64,000 nucleotides of DNA. Source: Prostheceraeus crozeri. Taxonomy: Eukaryota; Platyhelminthes; Polycladida; Euryleptidae. Made by a program: the position numbers and the translations under genes. Below, one piece after another: positions 25,696-38,700 of this stretch (position 1 is its first letter; every line of letters begins with the position of its first letter). Under the pieces are notes generated by a model that made no database searches, was not told the DNA's origin, and saw only the letters and a list, made by a program, of their open reading frames with translations. The DNA lies in NCBI GenBank assembly GCA_907163375.1, contig CAJQUW010011613.1:1-64000 (forward strand), written 5' to 3'.

Positions 25696-26254
25696 ATCGC
25701 CCAATCTACAATTGAAAATGATATTATATACTTCTATATCTGTTTCACACGTTTTGTCACTGAGGTTGCTAGGCTTATTCTTTCGTACTGTTATCGTATA
25801 CAATCGAATTGTAGCACTTGCCCGTCAGCTTCCACTTGATCGAAGATGAAAATGCTGCAGAGCAACGAAGTCATTGGAAAACTTACTCGTGTGACTCATT
25901 TTGGCTCCGTCGAATAAAGAGACCAGTTCCCTCGAACCAGCTAATTGCGTAATCGAAGCGTGGAGGAACGATGGGATATTGCGCAATCGTTTTATCACCT
26001 GATATCTCACGTGACAATGGAGTGCATTGGGATGAGAAATGTCAAATCAACATATCAGCATCGCTTATTCATTTTCAGTCTGAGAAATCGTTATGTGAGA
26101 TAGGCCTAGGAATGTTGCCGAACCTCTGCCTTGTGAAGTTAGAGAAAGTTGTGATGTAAGACTTATTGGGCAGAAACCCGCCAGCAAGCTTACTTGCTGT
26201 GACCGAAGTGAAATTATTGAAAAGAAAAATGTAGTTACAAAATACAGCGCATAG

Positions 26255-26313
26255 CCCGAATTACCTCGAGCGTTACCCGAATTACCCCGAGCGCTACCCG
26301 AATTACCCCATTT
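26255..26313. repeat. Three direct subterminal copies of the TIR core
   Basis: The word cccgaattacc(c/t)cgagcg occurs in near-tandem at a spacing of about 19 bp, the last copy ending in acccc. It matches the core of the element's TIR. Confidence 0.8.
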
Positions 26314-26650
26314 TTAATTTTTTTCCGTAGGTGCAAATCAATTCCTGATGGAAATGATTACAACCCAAATGCTATGTATTCTAGGTATTTTTCAAACATC
26401 AGAAACAAAGGAGCTCAATAAAAGGTGCCGGAACATGTTTTTAGAACAAAAGTTTTTTGAGTGTTATTTTTTGCAATTTTTTTACCTTTTTTGAATTTTA
26501 ACAAAAGTCCTGAACAGAAGCGAATTTTGAAAATCTAAAATGTGCTTTGCGAAGAGACATGCGATGTGGTTTCTAAATATGGTCTTCGTTTATCATAATT
26601 CCCAGTACTTCAAGAGAAAATTGAATATGAATGTCAAAAAATCAAAGTGT

Positions 26651-26674
26651 CACCCGAATTACCCCGACCTACCC
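26651..26674. repeat. Right TIR of pogo-like element
   Basis: Reads acccgaattaccccgaccta then ccc, followed by TA at 26675; inverse of the left terminus. Confidence 0.9.
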
Positions 26675-26760
26675 TACATTACAACATTGTCCGACAGAAT
26701 TTGTCTCAAAATTGTTCGAGAATATGAAGCATAATAAATGTGTTGCTATTTTTTACAGTC

Positions 26761-29700
26761 ATGCCTGGCCTGATTAAGGCCATGGATCAAGTTCCTCACG
26801 TGGTTTATGGCTTGGCTTTTGCAGTTGGTTGTAAGTATGAGCATTGTCATCACTATGTTTGAGCATATAATACTTCGATTGACATAACGGTATTTTTTGT
26901 TCATGTACCAGTATCATAATGTAGATGTTTCAAGTATGATTCCATAATATAGTCAAGTTTGATACCAACTCCCAAGAAATTACAAAGTAGGATCTATTTT
27001 TTATGACAATTACACTACTATAGGCTATATGAATTTCTGGGATTGAAATTTGGAATTGGATGAGTACAAGTAGACATCAATGCGGATGCCGGTGTTATCA
27101 CATGCTTTTTCCCTCCAATCTAAATTGCTGACAGGAAAATGTATTTCAGGAAACCACTGTTGCTTAATTTCCCCTTTGGAAAAAGAGAAACAAATGCAAA
27201 CCTAGAAGTCTCTTAGAAGCCACAAGCCTCGATATCTCAGTATTGTGACTTCAGTTCGAAAAGGGGGAAGTGAATAACACGGAAACTGAGTCAACTTAGA
27301 AGTATTGAAACTGCTTTTCTTTCAGAAATTGTAAGCCACAGATCACGTTCTCCGCCCGCAAACTGAGAGCAAGGGAAAGTAAAAAGAGTGGCATCGGCAC
27401 TGCTGCTACTAGACGGCATGCAGCTATTTGTGACGAAATATTTTTACGCTGATTAGGTGTGAAAGTGAAGGCTTGATCCAGCCAATTTGCATTTGCAGCG
27501 TTGCCACCTCCGTGCGGTTCCGTGCAGCTGCGCGGAACCTGCGTGGATGAGCCTGAATCTGCGCGGATGAAGGTGTCGGAAGAATATTCTTATATTTGAT
27601 ATTATAAATTTAGAAGAGAAATGTTTTTTGAAGTACCGATAGCTTATTTCTTGTAGATATACAGTAAAACATTTTTTATTAGAACTACTACTTTGACTTT
27701 ATTTAATATGATTCAACTATTAGGCTATCGCTAAATATGTAATTAAAAGTAATTAAATTATGTAATTAATTATGTTAATTAAATTATGTAAGTAAATTTG
27801 AAATAACGTGCTTTCATTTACCCGTTCTTACGATTGTAATAATAGCAACTTAGTTTAATCTCAAAACACATGAACGCCGCGCCTGTTATCGATGTGGTTG
27901 AGCTAAAATTATTATTCGTATCAATGAACTCAAAAGAAACAAATTGGTCAATATATTTCTAAATTGGCTCACGTGCGCGGAAGTCATGGTACAAACCAAT
28001 TTCGCTTCCGGGACGAATCCTTCAAATGTTTGAAGAGAAAAATTGATTTTCTTATGAAGTGATCGCAGCAGAAATATGTTATTTTACTTCAACAACATTT
28101 AATCATCGCAACCCACACCAATATTTTTTTAAGTGCGAGCTGCACTAAATAATTGCTCAACCGAAAATTGACTTGATATTTTCAAGTAGCCTTGATTGAT
28201 TTTTCCATTGTTACTGTTATGTTTACTGTTACAGTATGTCTGTTAGGACGTCTTATGTGACTGTTGACGTTTTATATCAGTTCCTATGCTTTAATCATCG
28301 TATAGAGTATCACAATTATAGACGTTTTATTATTCATGCTTTATCATAGTATTGAGATCTTAGTTGAGACTTTAATGTTCTAAAGCGTGTAAACTTCATC
28401 TTACATGCGAGTTATTTGCATACCGCCCTTTTTATAATAAGATGACACTATCCGTAAAAAAATGTCACTGCTGAAACAAATTTTCCTTTATTTCCATTAC
28501 ATGCACTTTAGCAGTATTAATATTTAATGCACAGTTTGATCAGTGTATTAAAAATCAAATCTTTACCAAGAAATAAAAATCGGAAATGTCATTGAAATCG
28601 CTCACAATTATGCGATATATTTTAGCACGGTCAAGAATACTGGATGTTCAAAACCTATGACAGGCTATAAACAAGCTTCTAACAACAGAAGCCTTCCTTT
28701 CGCAAACATTTTCCATGAAACAAATTGCCAATCTACTGCCTAGTAGATACATGTAGTTTCCAGGAGAAACGAATGTGTTCCCAAGAGTTAGTGCTCACGG
28801 ATGTAATCCCCTAGTATATCATAGGCTTGAGTTTAGACCTTCATTTATACTACCCTTCATCGATACACTGCCTGCGCGGATGGAGGCTCAAATCCCGGTG
28901 GCAACGCTGCATCTGTCCCATGTAAGCAGTCTTAGCTCAGATGGTTGAGAGACAGTCTAAATAGCATGGGGGTCACAGGTTCGAGTTCCACCAGTCGCAC
29001 ATCTTAAACATGGTAATTTGATCCATCGTTTATTTTATTTCATCCTTTTTGCTAATCAATAGGATTGTGACCATACATATCTTCTACATTTGCGTATTGT
29101 AGTGTTCACTTCTGAGTTTTTTTGATTGTTATTTAACTCTTTACTTTTAGGTACCATATATGGTTGGAAGAGGCATTACGACCTACATTACGAAGGTGCT
29201 CATAGAGTATTCCAGTTTAAACGGTATTACACAAGTAAGTCAAACAAATCTCTTCTTAATTGGGAGTTCGATCATCACATTTGTACGATAAGTACTATGA
29301 GTTTCAAACTTAATATTAAAATTAGACAAATCTTCTAAGGATGTGTAGGACTATTCTTAGTCCATGTCTGAAAACATCAACGAAGGTATGCGCTAGTTTT
29401 AAAAGTCGCTAAAACGTCTAAAAGTGTATATCGGTCTAATTTTCAATCAATCTTGTCTCAATGGCTACTTTATTGTGTGAATATGTGTGACTAGTCAATC
29501 TTAGACCACTTATAACTTAACTTAGACATCTTAGATCAACTTAGACGCACTCCTCTTGCCTCAGTTAATCGCAGTCATCAACTTTAGGAGACGTGATGAC
29601 ATCACTTCTGCCAATGATCTGATACGCCACTGTTAGCATGTTTCGTGCGTAAGAGGATCAACACAGAGGTAGAAATGTCCTATTTAAAGGGGCAGCTCTT

Positions 29701-32700
29701 TCAAATTTTCAACCTTGTCTCAATGGCTTTATTGCATGGCTAGTCAATCTTGCTAGATTTGACGTACTTCTGATGCCTCAGTTTATCCGTAATCATCAAA
29801 CTATATCATCACGAAGCGCTGGCATCAAGACTTACGCATTTTCCATTATTGAAAATTCTTTATCGATGGGCACCTACAAGCAAATTAAGCAATCATCAAC
29901 GTTAGGAGACGGGATGAAGTCACATCTGCCATTGATGTGATGATGCGCCACTGTTAGCATATTTTGCAATGAATTAGCTATGCGCTAGAGGATCAACGCG
30001 CAGAAAGAAAATGAACAGGAAGCAATGTATCATAGCAATGTGCTTCATTGAAAGGAAGTCATTTGTTTGTGCTCTCTGAACACATGCAAAATCTCTAAAA
30101 TGTCACAATGCTGCGCATACAAGTGCACTAACAAAACGGATGATCATGTATCCATTTGAAATTGGCCTATGTTGCCCATGAGTGCAGTCAGAAATTGAGA
30201 AGCCTACAATAAGAAGGAAATATCAAAGTGATGTCATCGGATCTTAATGCAGAAGTCTTCTACATCAAAGTTGTGACTTCACTGCTGAAGACCCTTCCAA
30301 TCAAGAATCCCATTCTTCGAGGTTTGCAAGATGTTTTAGTAAATTAATAGACAGACAAGAAGATTGGTCCTTTGATGCAATCCGCCGACTTGCTGTTGCT
30401 ATCAAGCTGTTCGTGCGTCACCAAATTGATGTTGTGGTCGATGAATGGAAGTCTCTGAAAACTGATCCGTCTAACATCAGAGTGGAATCCGAGTTCTGAT
30501 GTTTAGGATGGATCATAGAGTAGGGATCCTCTTCCGACGAAGATCTGCATTTGGTGCCGGAAATTGAGAAAACTGTCAATGAACAGCGTCTTGACACATA
30601 TTGGAGTGATGTATTCAAAACTAAGACATCAAGTGGATTACTGAGATATCCCAATTTTTCAAAGCTGATCAAATTGTTCATGGTTCTTTCCCATGGAAAT
30701 TCAGATGTCGAGCGGACATTTGGCGAAAATACGTTACTTCTCACGCCAACACGGACTCGGATGTCATTGAACAACTTAAGTTACCATGCAACTTAATTGT
30801 TTATAAGCAAATATGCAAGGAAGCCAACGACCTTGCCTTTGACGCCATCACTTCGAAGAGCAGTGAATAATTCTATGGCCAATTACGCAATCCGAAATGA
30901 AGCTCATAACCGGCAGTAAAAAAAGTTAAAAGAGGCAGAATTTGAAATTCCTAGAAAGCGGAGAGGAGATATCTCAAATATTGAACTGAAATTAAAAAAT
31001 GCCGAGACATTGTTCATCGAAGGGATGAACAACGTTCATTGGTGAAGGTGTGGAGAAGAGGAATTTCAGCAAAATCTCTGCTGCGAATGCTACTATATCA
31101 CGCAGTCAAGAAATGAAAGCTAAAGCCGGTGAAAAGAAACGCAAAGTTAAGCTTGCTAAAATCAAAACCGATTACCTCAAAGAAAGCTAATAAATGACAT
31201 TCCACGAAGATTTGCATATGTACCAGTTGTTTTTTTACGAAAGTAAGTATAAAAAGTATTTACTTCTGAGTATTTTTGTACTTGCATGTCCTTGACTTCC
31301 TACTGTGACATTTCGTTATATTGGTGGTTCTCCAATTATCTTGATCCAAATACATTCTAGTCCTTTAACGCCTACCAAAGCAATGGAAACTTCCGTTGAG
31401 TTATTGAATTGCTTTCCTGCAATATTTGATTTACAGATAATACCAGGTTTGTTTTACAACATTCAAGAAACGTTTTCATGAAACTTAAAAAACTCTTTTC
31501 GATGCGTGGGAGCCCTGTAGATTGCTTTTCTGAAAGCTTTCACATTCGTAATTAGCTGAATGGAAAGCGTAATGTAAAATCGTCGGCGGTGGGTTATTTG
31601 CGATGTTAAATGACATTAGCATTTAGTTTCGGTTTCTAGACGCGAATGATTCAGATAGAGGAAAAATTCAGCTGATTCTGCTAAATTTTTGTCAGATGTA
31701 TGTAGATATCCGTCGGACTCGATGAGGTTTGGTCACCACCGAGTCCATGCCCGGCTAAAACCATCGAGTCCGTAAACAATTAAGTGTGTCCAGAGAAAAC
31801 AAATGAATCTTACTAAAGCTTCTCTTCCACTATCTAATAGCAGGTACTATTACTGTTTTATGAAAGTAGTAACACATCGATTCAATCATTTCCCTTGTTT
31901 CTTTCGAAAGTTGTCCGGCTAACTTTCTCAAAAACTTGCTCTCTTTTGAATCTGTCATCTAAATTTATATCTGAATCTAGGACTTCTTTGCGATTTTTCC
32001 GAGTATGACAAATGCCATGTCACCAGATCCTGTGGACCATCCCTGCAATAGCTCAATAGAAGTAATTCTAACGAAACTATGATTGTCTTGTGTAAATGTG
32101 CAACAAGGTGGTGTAAAAGGTTTGGATGTCGTCGACTCAATCATGCTTTAAGAATGAATAATGGAATGCTGTTATGACCTCCATTTAGGATGGGCCTCCA
32201 CGAGCTAAAACTACATGTACATGCATATCAGACCTGTATTGAGTTGATAGCAATCTGGCTGGCTCTTCCAGGAGCAACAGATGACTGGCTTTTATTGCTT
32301 AGTGATAGCTAAGCGGAGACAGAGACTCCTGCAGGTTACAGTGGACAAACTGGTCAGATCCTTGTAATTATGCTATGACTTCCAGAATAGAAAGAATTCT
32401 TATCATTATAAGAGTACAATTTGTTACTCTATCATGCATTGAGACTCTGCTGTGTCAAGCGAATTGGACAGATAGATACAAGGCAAATCCGTGACACCTA
32501 ATATTTCGTCAATATATGGGGGCTTACATTACTTGAATCATTGAAAGGTGTCGTGCTTACCGATGTCTGCTCTGATCGCATTTATTGAAATGAGTCATCA
32601 TAAAAAGAGGAAAGATGATAAGCAAACTGATATCAGAATAGAATTTCTACCATTTATCTCACATCTTTGGAGCATTCACTACCTGTAGTTTATGTTTGTA

Positions 32701-35700
32701 TGATTTAATTACACTCCGTGTGTCACTCAATCTTTCCGAATGGAAGCCCCCCAACACTGTCATCAACACCAACGTTACTCATGGGCTGGATGCTCAGAAC
32801 TGTGTGAATGTGCATCTTCAGAAAGTGTTTTTAGAGGATGTCATTATCGGTTGACTACCTCGATGTCCTTTTTTGTTTTGATGGTTCATTATAATTATAG
32901 CTCTGACGTCTTTCATTAAAATAATAAATAATGTTGCTACTGTATTAAAATAGGTAGTAGATAGTTCCATAAATTGTCATAATTATACAATTAAAGAATC
33001 CTAGTAACTCCCAATAAGTCTAGTAAGAAGTCTAATAATAATCACGAGCTGAAACAGAGTTGGCGATTTTTATACGCCGACGTGCTTCTCTCGCAACCCA
33101 ATACCTCCACACGGATTCCTGCTTCACAATTCTTGTCTCAAAGTCAAGTTGATTTACTTATTTTATCCTTCTTATAAGTGGAATGATGTAGTCAGGGTTG
33201 CCACACTTGCGCTAATTTTGCTCACCTGCGCAAATAATGTGATTATGCGCAAATCCGCAAAAATAAGAAATTCTGCGCAAATTCGCAGAGTGAGAAAGTC
33301 TTCGAAATTCTGTACAAATATTGAAAGACATCAGTAAATGCCTACTTAATGATAAACACTGATTTATAATTAAGATATCTTTGAATAATTGTCAGAATCA
33401 TTCAATCATTTGTAATACTTTTCTTCATACACTAGTTAGTGAGCAAGTTAACTTGATGTGTAGACGAAATACGAGTGCTCCCTCTCATGTCTTTTTTGCT
33501 CCAAGATCGCCCCCTGAGAGTGTTTCCCCGTAGAAGGTTCTGTAATAGATGCTTCGACCGGCAAAAGAAGTTAGGGAAATACTGACATGTCTGTGTTTCT
33601 CAACCTGATTTCTTATCGCGACTCCCTTGATCTAGGTCCTGTTTTCGACGGCACTCTTTCAAAAATGATCGAAATATTGAATTTCATGTTCACTAATAAT
33701 TCGTAAAATCAAAATTACGACTTAGTTGTAATGCAACTAATGTAACCAGGTCTTCTGAATAGTCATTGCAGCTTTCTCACTGAGTAAACAAATTCAATTT
33801 TAGTTCGCTGTCATGTGACCTTTTTTTGTTTAGGTGATAATTTTATCTAGCAATTTAACCCATTAACGCATGATAGCGGAAAAAAGAAAGATAAATGATT
33901 TTTCCTATTGATTATGTTATCTATGACCCCTACGTATGTCATATTTCAATTTAGGTATCATGATGATGTCTGACAGCTTCTAAACAGCATGTGCGTTACA
34001 ACACACGTTGGTGTAAACAAAATACCCGTTTTATGAAAATTATGTCTATTCACCAAAGTCTTCTATTTGTAAAATTGATCGAAGCAGTTTTTCGGATGAA
34101 GGCTAGAATTTCATTTGACGCGTATAAATGATGTTTCTTTTGACAATGCTTGCACCGTTTTTGTTTCTCAGCATATCTCACAATGTGTTCTGCCTTTGCT
34201 TTCGGCTGTCCCCAGCAGAAAGTCATCTTCATCTTCCTATTTTGAAGAAACAGTTTTTCGTCGACTGTTGTTCTGAAATAGTGACGGGTCATTTTATTGC
34301 CATTTAGCTTGAACAGAATCCAGCTAATGACAATAGCCACATCTATATGGTACAGAAAAAGCGGAAAGTACCACTTTTTGACATTCACAGTTCGACATTG
34401 GGCTATATTAGTACCCATCAGATCCACTCCTTCCATTGTTGAAATGTAATGTGCAACAGCAGCCGGCATATCTTCATATTTCACTTTTCCAACCGGACAT
34501 TTTCCAAAATTGGTTGAAGCAATTATAACGGGCTTATTGTCCGTACAAGTTGTAACTTCTATATTAGCACGATCATTGCATTGGAAGCTTTCAGAATAAC
34601 CTCTACTATGAACTGACTCATCAAACTTTTTGAATAACTTTTTTGAAGTTATCCTATTTCTCCTTACCGTTCCCGTAGCACAAAAACCAGTCTTCCTCTA
34701 CTCGATTTAACATAATAAGTGACGTGAAATAATTATCCATCGCACTTCTCACGTTGGAATCACTCAGACACTCAATTTCTTTCAGCTTCTTGCAGTAGTA
34801 ATAGTAATACACTACATCTGAACTTGCACCCTAATCGCACTCATCAGTCTTCTTCTCAGCTCATCCAGGATACGACTCTAATTGACAAACGTAACGAGAA
34901 GTAGTACATGAGGCCAAAGCATAAGGCAATAGGGTGGTGGCAAAGCAATATTTCGATTTTCGAATTCATCGATTTGTCGTGATTCGGGTTATATTTGGGG
35001 TCTTTGAATGAAAAATTATCATATCATTGCAAATCAAAAGGGAAATCAATTTTTATCAATGTAAAAAGTTCTTGAAACTAAGAAGTATGAAAAACTATTG
35101 CCCCACCCGATTTTTGCCATTCTTTAAAGTACTTGACGAGTTTTATAGTCAGTTTCCCGTCAGTCACCAGAAAGATCATTTTGATGTCAAATGACCAGGA
35201 GCTCATCAAATGCGTAGTATCAGACTTTTTCGTATCCGCTTAGACCAGCTTCTGATTCACAATGTCTCCCAATCTTATATTTCACAAAGATTATGCAGAG
35301 CGGAGATCTTGCGATCGATCGTTGTCCTCTAACCTTGTTGAAACTCAAAACGAAGTTACTCGCTCGACCGGGTTACTCCGTGGAGCTTTCTCCTCGCTCC
35401 TCCTTACGAAGTTGTTTGTTCAGCCTCTATCGTCTGAATAGAGCCACGAATTGTCCTAAACTTGAGTCCCTTAACATAGTAGGGCTCCTCGAATCTTCAA
35501 TACTTCAAGGATAGTCAGCGCGTAATCGCTGCATTATACCATTTGCGTGACAATGAAATTCGTGACATCAAAAGCGAATAGGACAAGCACAACGAAGATC
35601 AGTTGTCACGGTTGCTGAATCGCTTTGTTTCCTTTCTCTCATAGGACATTGTGCACTATCGCTATGTTCTCTTCGTGAGAATAGAAGACTTTTCAAAGTC

Positions 35701-38700
35701 TGAACAGGTTGGTTTACTGTGCAAAGCTATCGGTTCTTCTCATTCTTCTACTCAAGATGAGTTCAGTTCACTTCGAATGAAAACTCATAAAACTCATGAA
35801 ATGAAAGCGGATGGTATCAAGGAGTTGAGTCTGGCAAATTTGTTCAAAAAGGGATATTTTCGCGCGTACCCTTTTTGTTACATCACGTTTGTAAAGGTGC
35901 TTTGCCTATCTTACCACACAATGTGTCGGTCAAGAAAGGTTTCTGTGAAGCAAAACATAGTGAATCGAAGTTCCAGTTAAATGTGGAATCTGGAAACATA
36001 CACATGCCACAGTAGACGCTTTGTTTGTGTTTTTTTTCGGCCGAGGTACATTCGAAACTTACGCATCACCCTACTGACTTGTTACAGCTCTTGTCTGAGG
36101 CTATTAGAAAGTGTAAAGCTGTGTCAAAAGAAAAGACTAAACAGAAAGTTATTGTGTCGCAGAAATCAACCGAACTTTGAGAATTACAAGTGTTTCAGCG
36201 GAGAAATCCTTTCAATGTTAAGGCGGATATAATGGCTGTTGATAAAGAATTAAAGAAAGCTGAGGAAGATATGAAGAAACTTAGTTCCAAACAGCAAAAA
36301 TTAGGAGATGAATGGCGAAACCATTGGCATTCCGATCGATCTGGAGTTTTGTCGGCGTTGGTAATTGGCAGCTTTTTAACTGTCGCTCATGGGCAGTGGA
36401 TTCTACTTACGCCCATTCCTTTTTTGTTCACTACGATGTGTCCCTTTGTCATAAATATGTAATTTCATCCAACTTGAAATACAAAATTATGGGCAATGAT
36501 GAAGAACATCTTAATAAGAGGTCCCTACTGTAAGAACGACTTAAGGCGACATACTGCTTAAAATATGAAGCTCAGTTTGAATTTCTGTATGCGCATAAGT
36601 TCACTCGCATGAAGAAGTTCGAATTTCTGAGAATCCGTGATGAAAATTAATGTTCTGTGACAAACATTACAGTTCCACCCAACTCTCTCAGAATGACCCC
36701 TAGTATGCTCAAATGAACCATAACCGTCCCTTATCACTCACAATTTTTTTTATTTTGTAGTCATCTTATCACTTGTTAATTTGCCCAACCTTTCTGATCT
36801 CAATTTCGTGATGCACAATTTTTTTGTTGTCCTTGTTTAAAATCAATACTTACCATGTCCAGGTATACCTTACTCCATGAAGTGCACTTTATCGCTGTTT
36901 CATACACCAGTCTCTTTTCATCTTCCGAAGTGGTCAGTCTGCCCACATCATGCATTATTGAGTTAAGCACTACATTCCTTGCCAGCTGTCGACACCGACT
37001 TTCACCATGCAAGGACTTATCACCACCGCTCGGAATGGTCAAAACCATGGCATCTAGAATGGCTGAAGAATTTGAAGAACTGCACAACAGACTACTCAGC
37101 GTTAATTTATTGTGGCTTTGTCGCTCGTCGAAGTCAGAATAAGAAAGGCAGAGTAGACTGTTCTGCAGTTCGTCAGTTTCTTCAGCCATTGTGGATGTCA
37201 TAAGCTAGTTTGTGCCATTCCGAGCCGTCCTGATGAGATACTGCGAAATTCGGCGTCTACAGCTACCAATGAATGAAGTGCTTAAATCGCTTAAATTTGA
37301 AGACATTTCAATCTTATGCTTAGGCGAATTGACAGTCTGCTATCATGTACGCTTGTTAGGTACAAGACAAGGCCAGGACATTCAAGCTGAGATCATCCTG
37401 TTGTGCAGTCCTTCACTCATGATTATGAATCATCATATGAATGAAAATCTATGTCCCTTTTAGCTAGGCTAGACCCTCTGGGCTCCCGCTCTATTACTCA
37501 GCCATTCCAATTATTGCTCCAAGCTATACTCCAGAGCTTTTGTAGGACAAAACCACCGTCTGTGGTTACTAAACAATTTCTTGATTGTATTGTTCAATTC
37601 TGGACAATTTTCTAGTGAGCCATTTGCTGTATTTTGTTAGGGATGCACCGGATTTGAATCTGGCAGGAACCGTATTTGCCGGATGTCTGAAAAATTCCGG
37701 TCGGATATATCGGATTTGAAGAGTAAAACGGATATTGTGCAAATTTGTTTTATACTTCTGAAGTTTACTCCGTTGCTTAGAAGCAATAAATTTGCAAAAA
37801 AAGATCTGTGTTGAAATGTCGCTTTCGTATACAACATACCGTGTTATGAATTATGCGTCTATTTCGCATGGCGCAGAATTTCGAAACTTCTAGATTTATT
37901 CTTGTTCAAAGAAACTCTAGAGAATATACAGTGCAACTATCGCGTTCCTATCTGTCGACAACTCGATAACAAGACGGTGTATTACGCACGAATATTGCGA
38001 TATCATCCCCAGAATGTATAAACATTAAACCTAGTAAATATTATGTATCCTCTTGTGACGGCAGTTTGCATTATGAAGCTGAAAACAAATTGTGTTAGTG
38101 ACTATCAGAATTCTGTTGTTGACAAATTGTCATTTGAAATTTGCCAATTATTTCTAAGCAGCCCGATTGAAAATCAATGAATTGATTCAATAATAACATT
38201 TTGTTTTTTTTCACGCAGTAGGTATCGCGCCTTGTGGATGCACTTAACGAACGATGTAAACCATGACTGGTAGATTTAGTCGTTAAGTTCATAGACTTAG
38301 TTTTCATCTCTTTACAAAGCAGCAAGCAATCGTCAATCAACTGTGTTGCTGTGTATGCAGGTGCATGTTTAATTTCCAACTACTATTATAGCTCTATATA
38401 TAATTTGTTATCTAATGATGTAAAACATATGATGTATTACAGCTCTACAACCATATTTATATCCCCAGAAGCGAGGACGTTCTTTTTATTCTAGGTACAT
38501 GAGTGCATTTTTTACTTACTAAAAATTCTGAAATTGTCTGGTTTATAAATCATATTACGTTAGTGAAGCTGCGCAAATTTCGTGTACTTGCGCAAGAATG
38601 AAATTTTGTCGTGTGGCAGCCCTGGATGTAGTCTTCATTATTCTAGTACTGACTGTCATGACCCATTTGTTGATGAATCTGTATCTGGAATAAAAAAAGG

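Larger units (their letters stand above)
22562..26674 (-). mobile_element. pogo-like DNA transposon, bounded by TIRs and TA
   Basis: Perfect terminal inverted repeats of about 23 bp begin gggtaggtcggggtaattcg at each end (22562 onward; 26674 backward). Both ends are flanked by TA (22560-22561 and 26675-26676), the target duplication of the Tc1/mariner-pogo superfamily. The element is 4113 bp long and carries one spliced minus-strand gene (25695-23044). Extra copies of the terminal core (acccgaattacccc) lie just inside each end. The perfect termini suggest a fairly recent insertion, although the gene has several frame lesions. It lies about 85 bp before the first coding exon of the host gene at 26761, probably in that gene's 5' intron. 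Confidence 0.9.
33193..38624. mobile_element. 5.4-kb hAT-like element with perfect 8-bp TSD
   Basis: The left end cagggttgccacacttgcgc and the reversed right end cagggctgccacacgacaaa share a 14-bp TIR with one mismatch. Both subterminal regions carry tgcgcaaat words. The 8-bp sequence gatgtagt directly flanks both ends (33185-33192 and 38625-38632), the standard hAT target duplication. Inside lie a piggyBac remnant (34050-34870, minus strand), short frames of unknown origin (35290-37460) and a tagggatgcaccgg motif at 37639 that resembles the end of another hAT family. I found no hAT transposase within it, so it is probably a non-autonomous or composite element sitting in intron 2 of the host gene. 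Confidence 0.8.

Noticed and set aside
28925-29000. Functional tRNA gene
   Set aside because: The acceptor stem does not pair and the T-arm box carries an extra base, so it is called tRNA-like only.
31700-31780. Possible hammerhead ribozyme
   Set aside because: The stem is real, but no CTGATGA core or GAAA segment is present.
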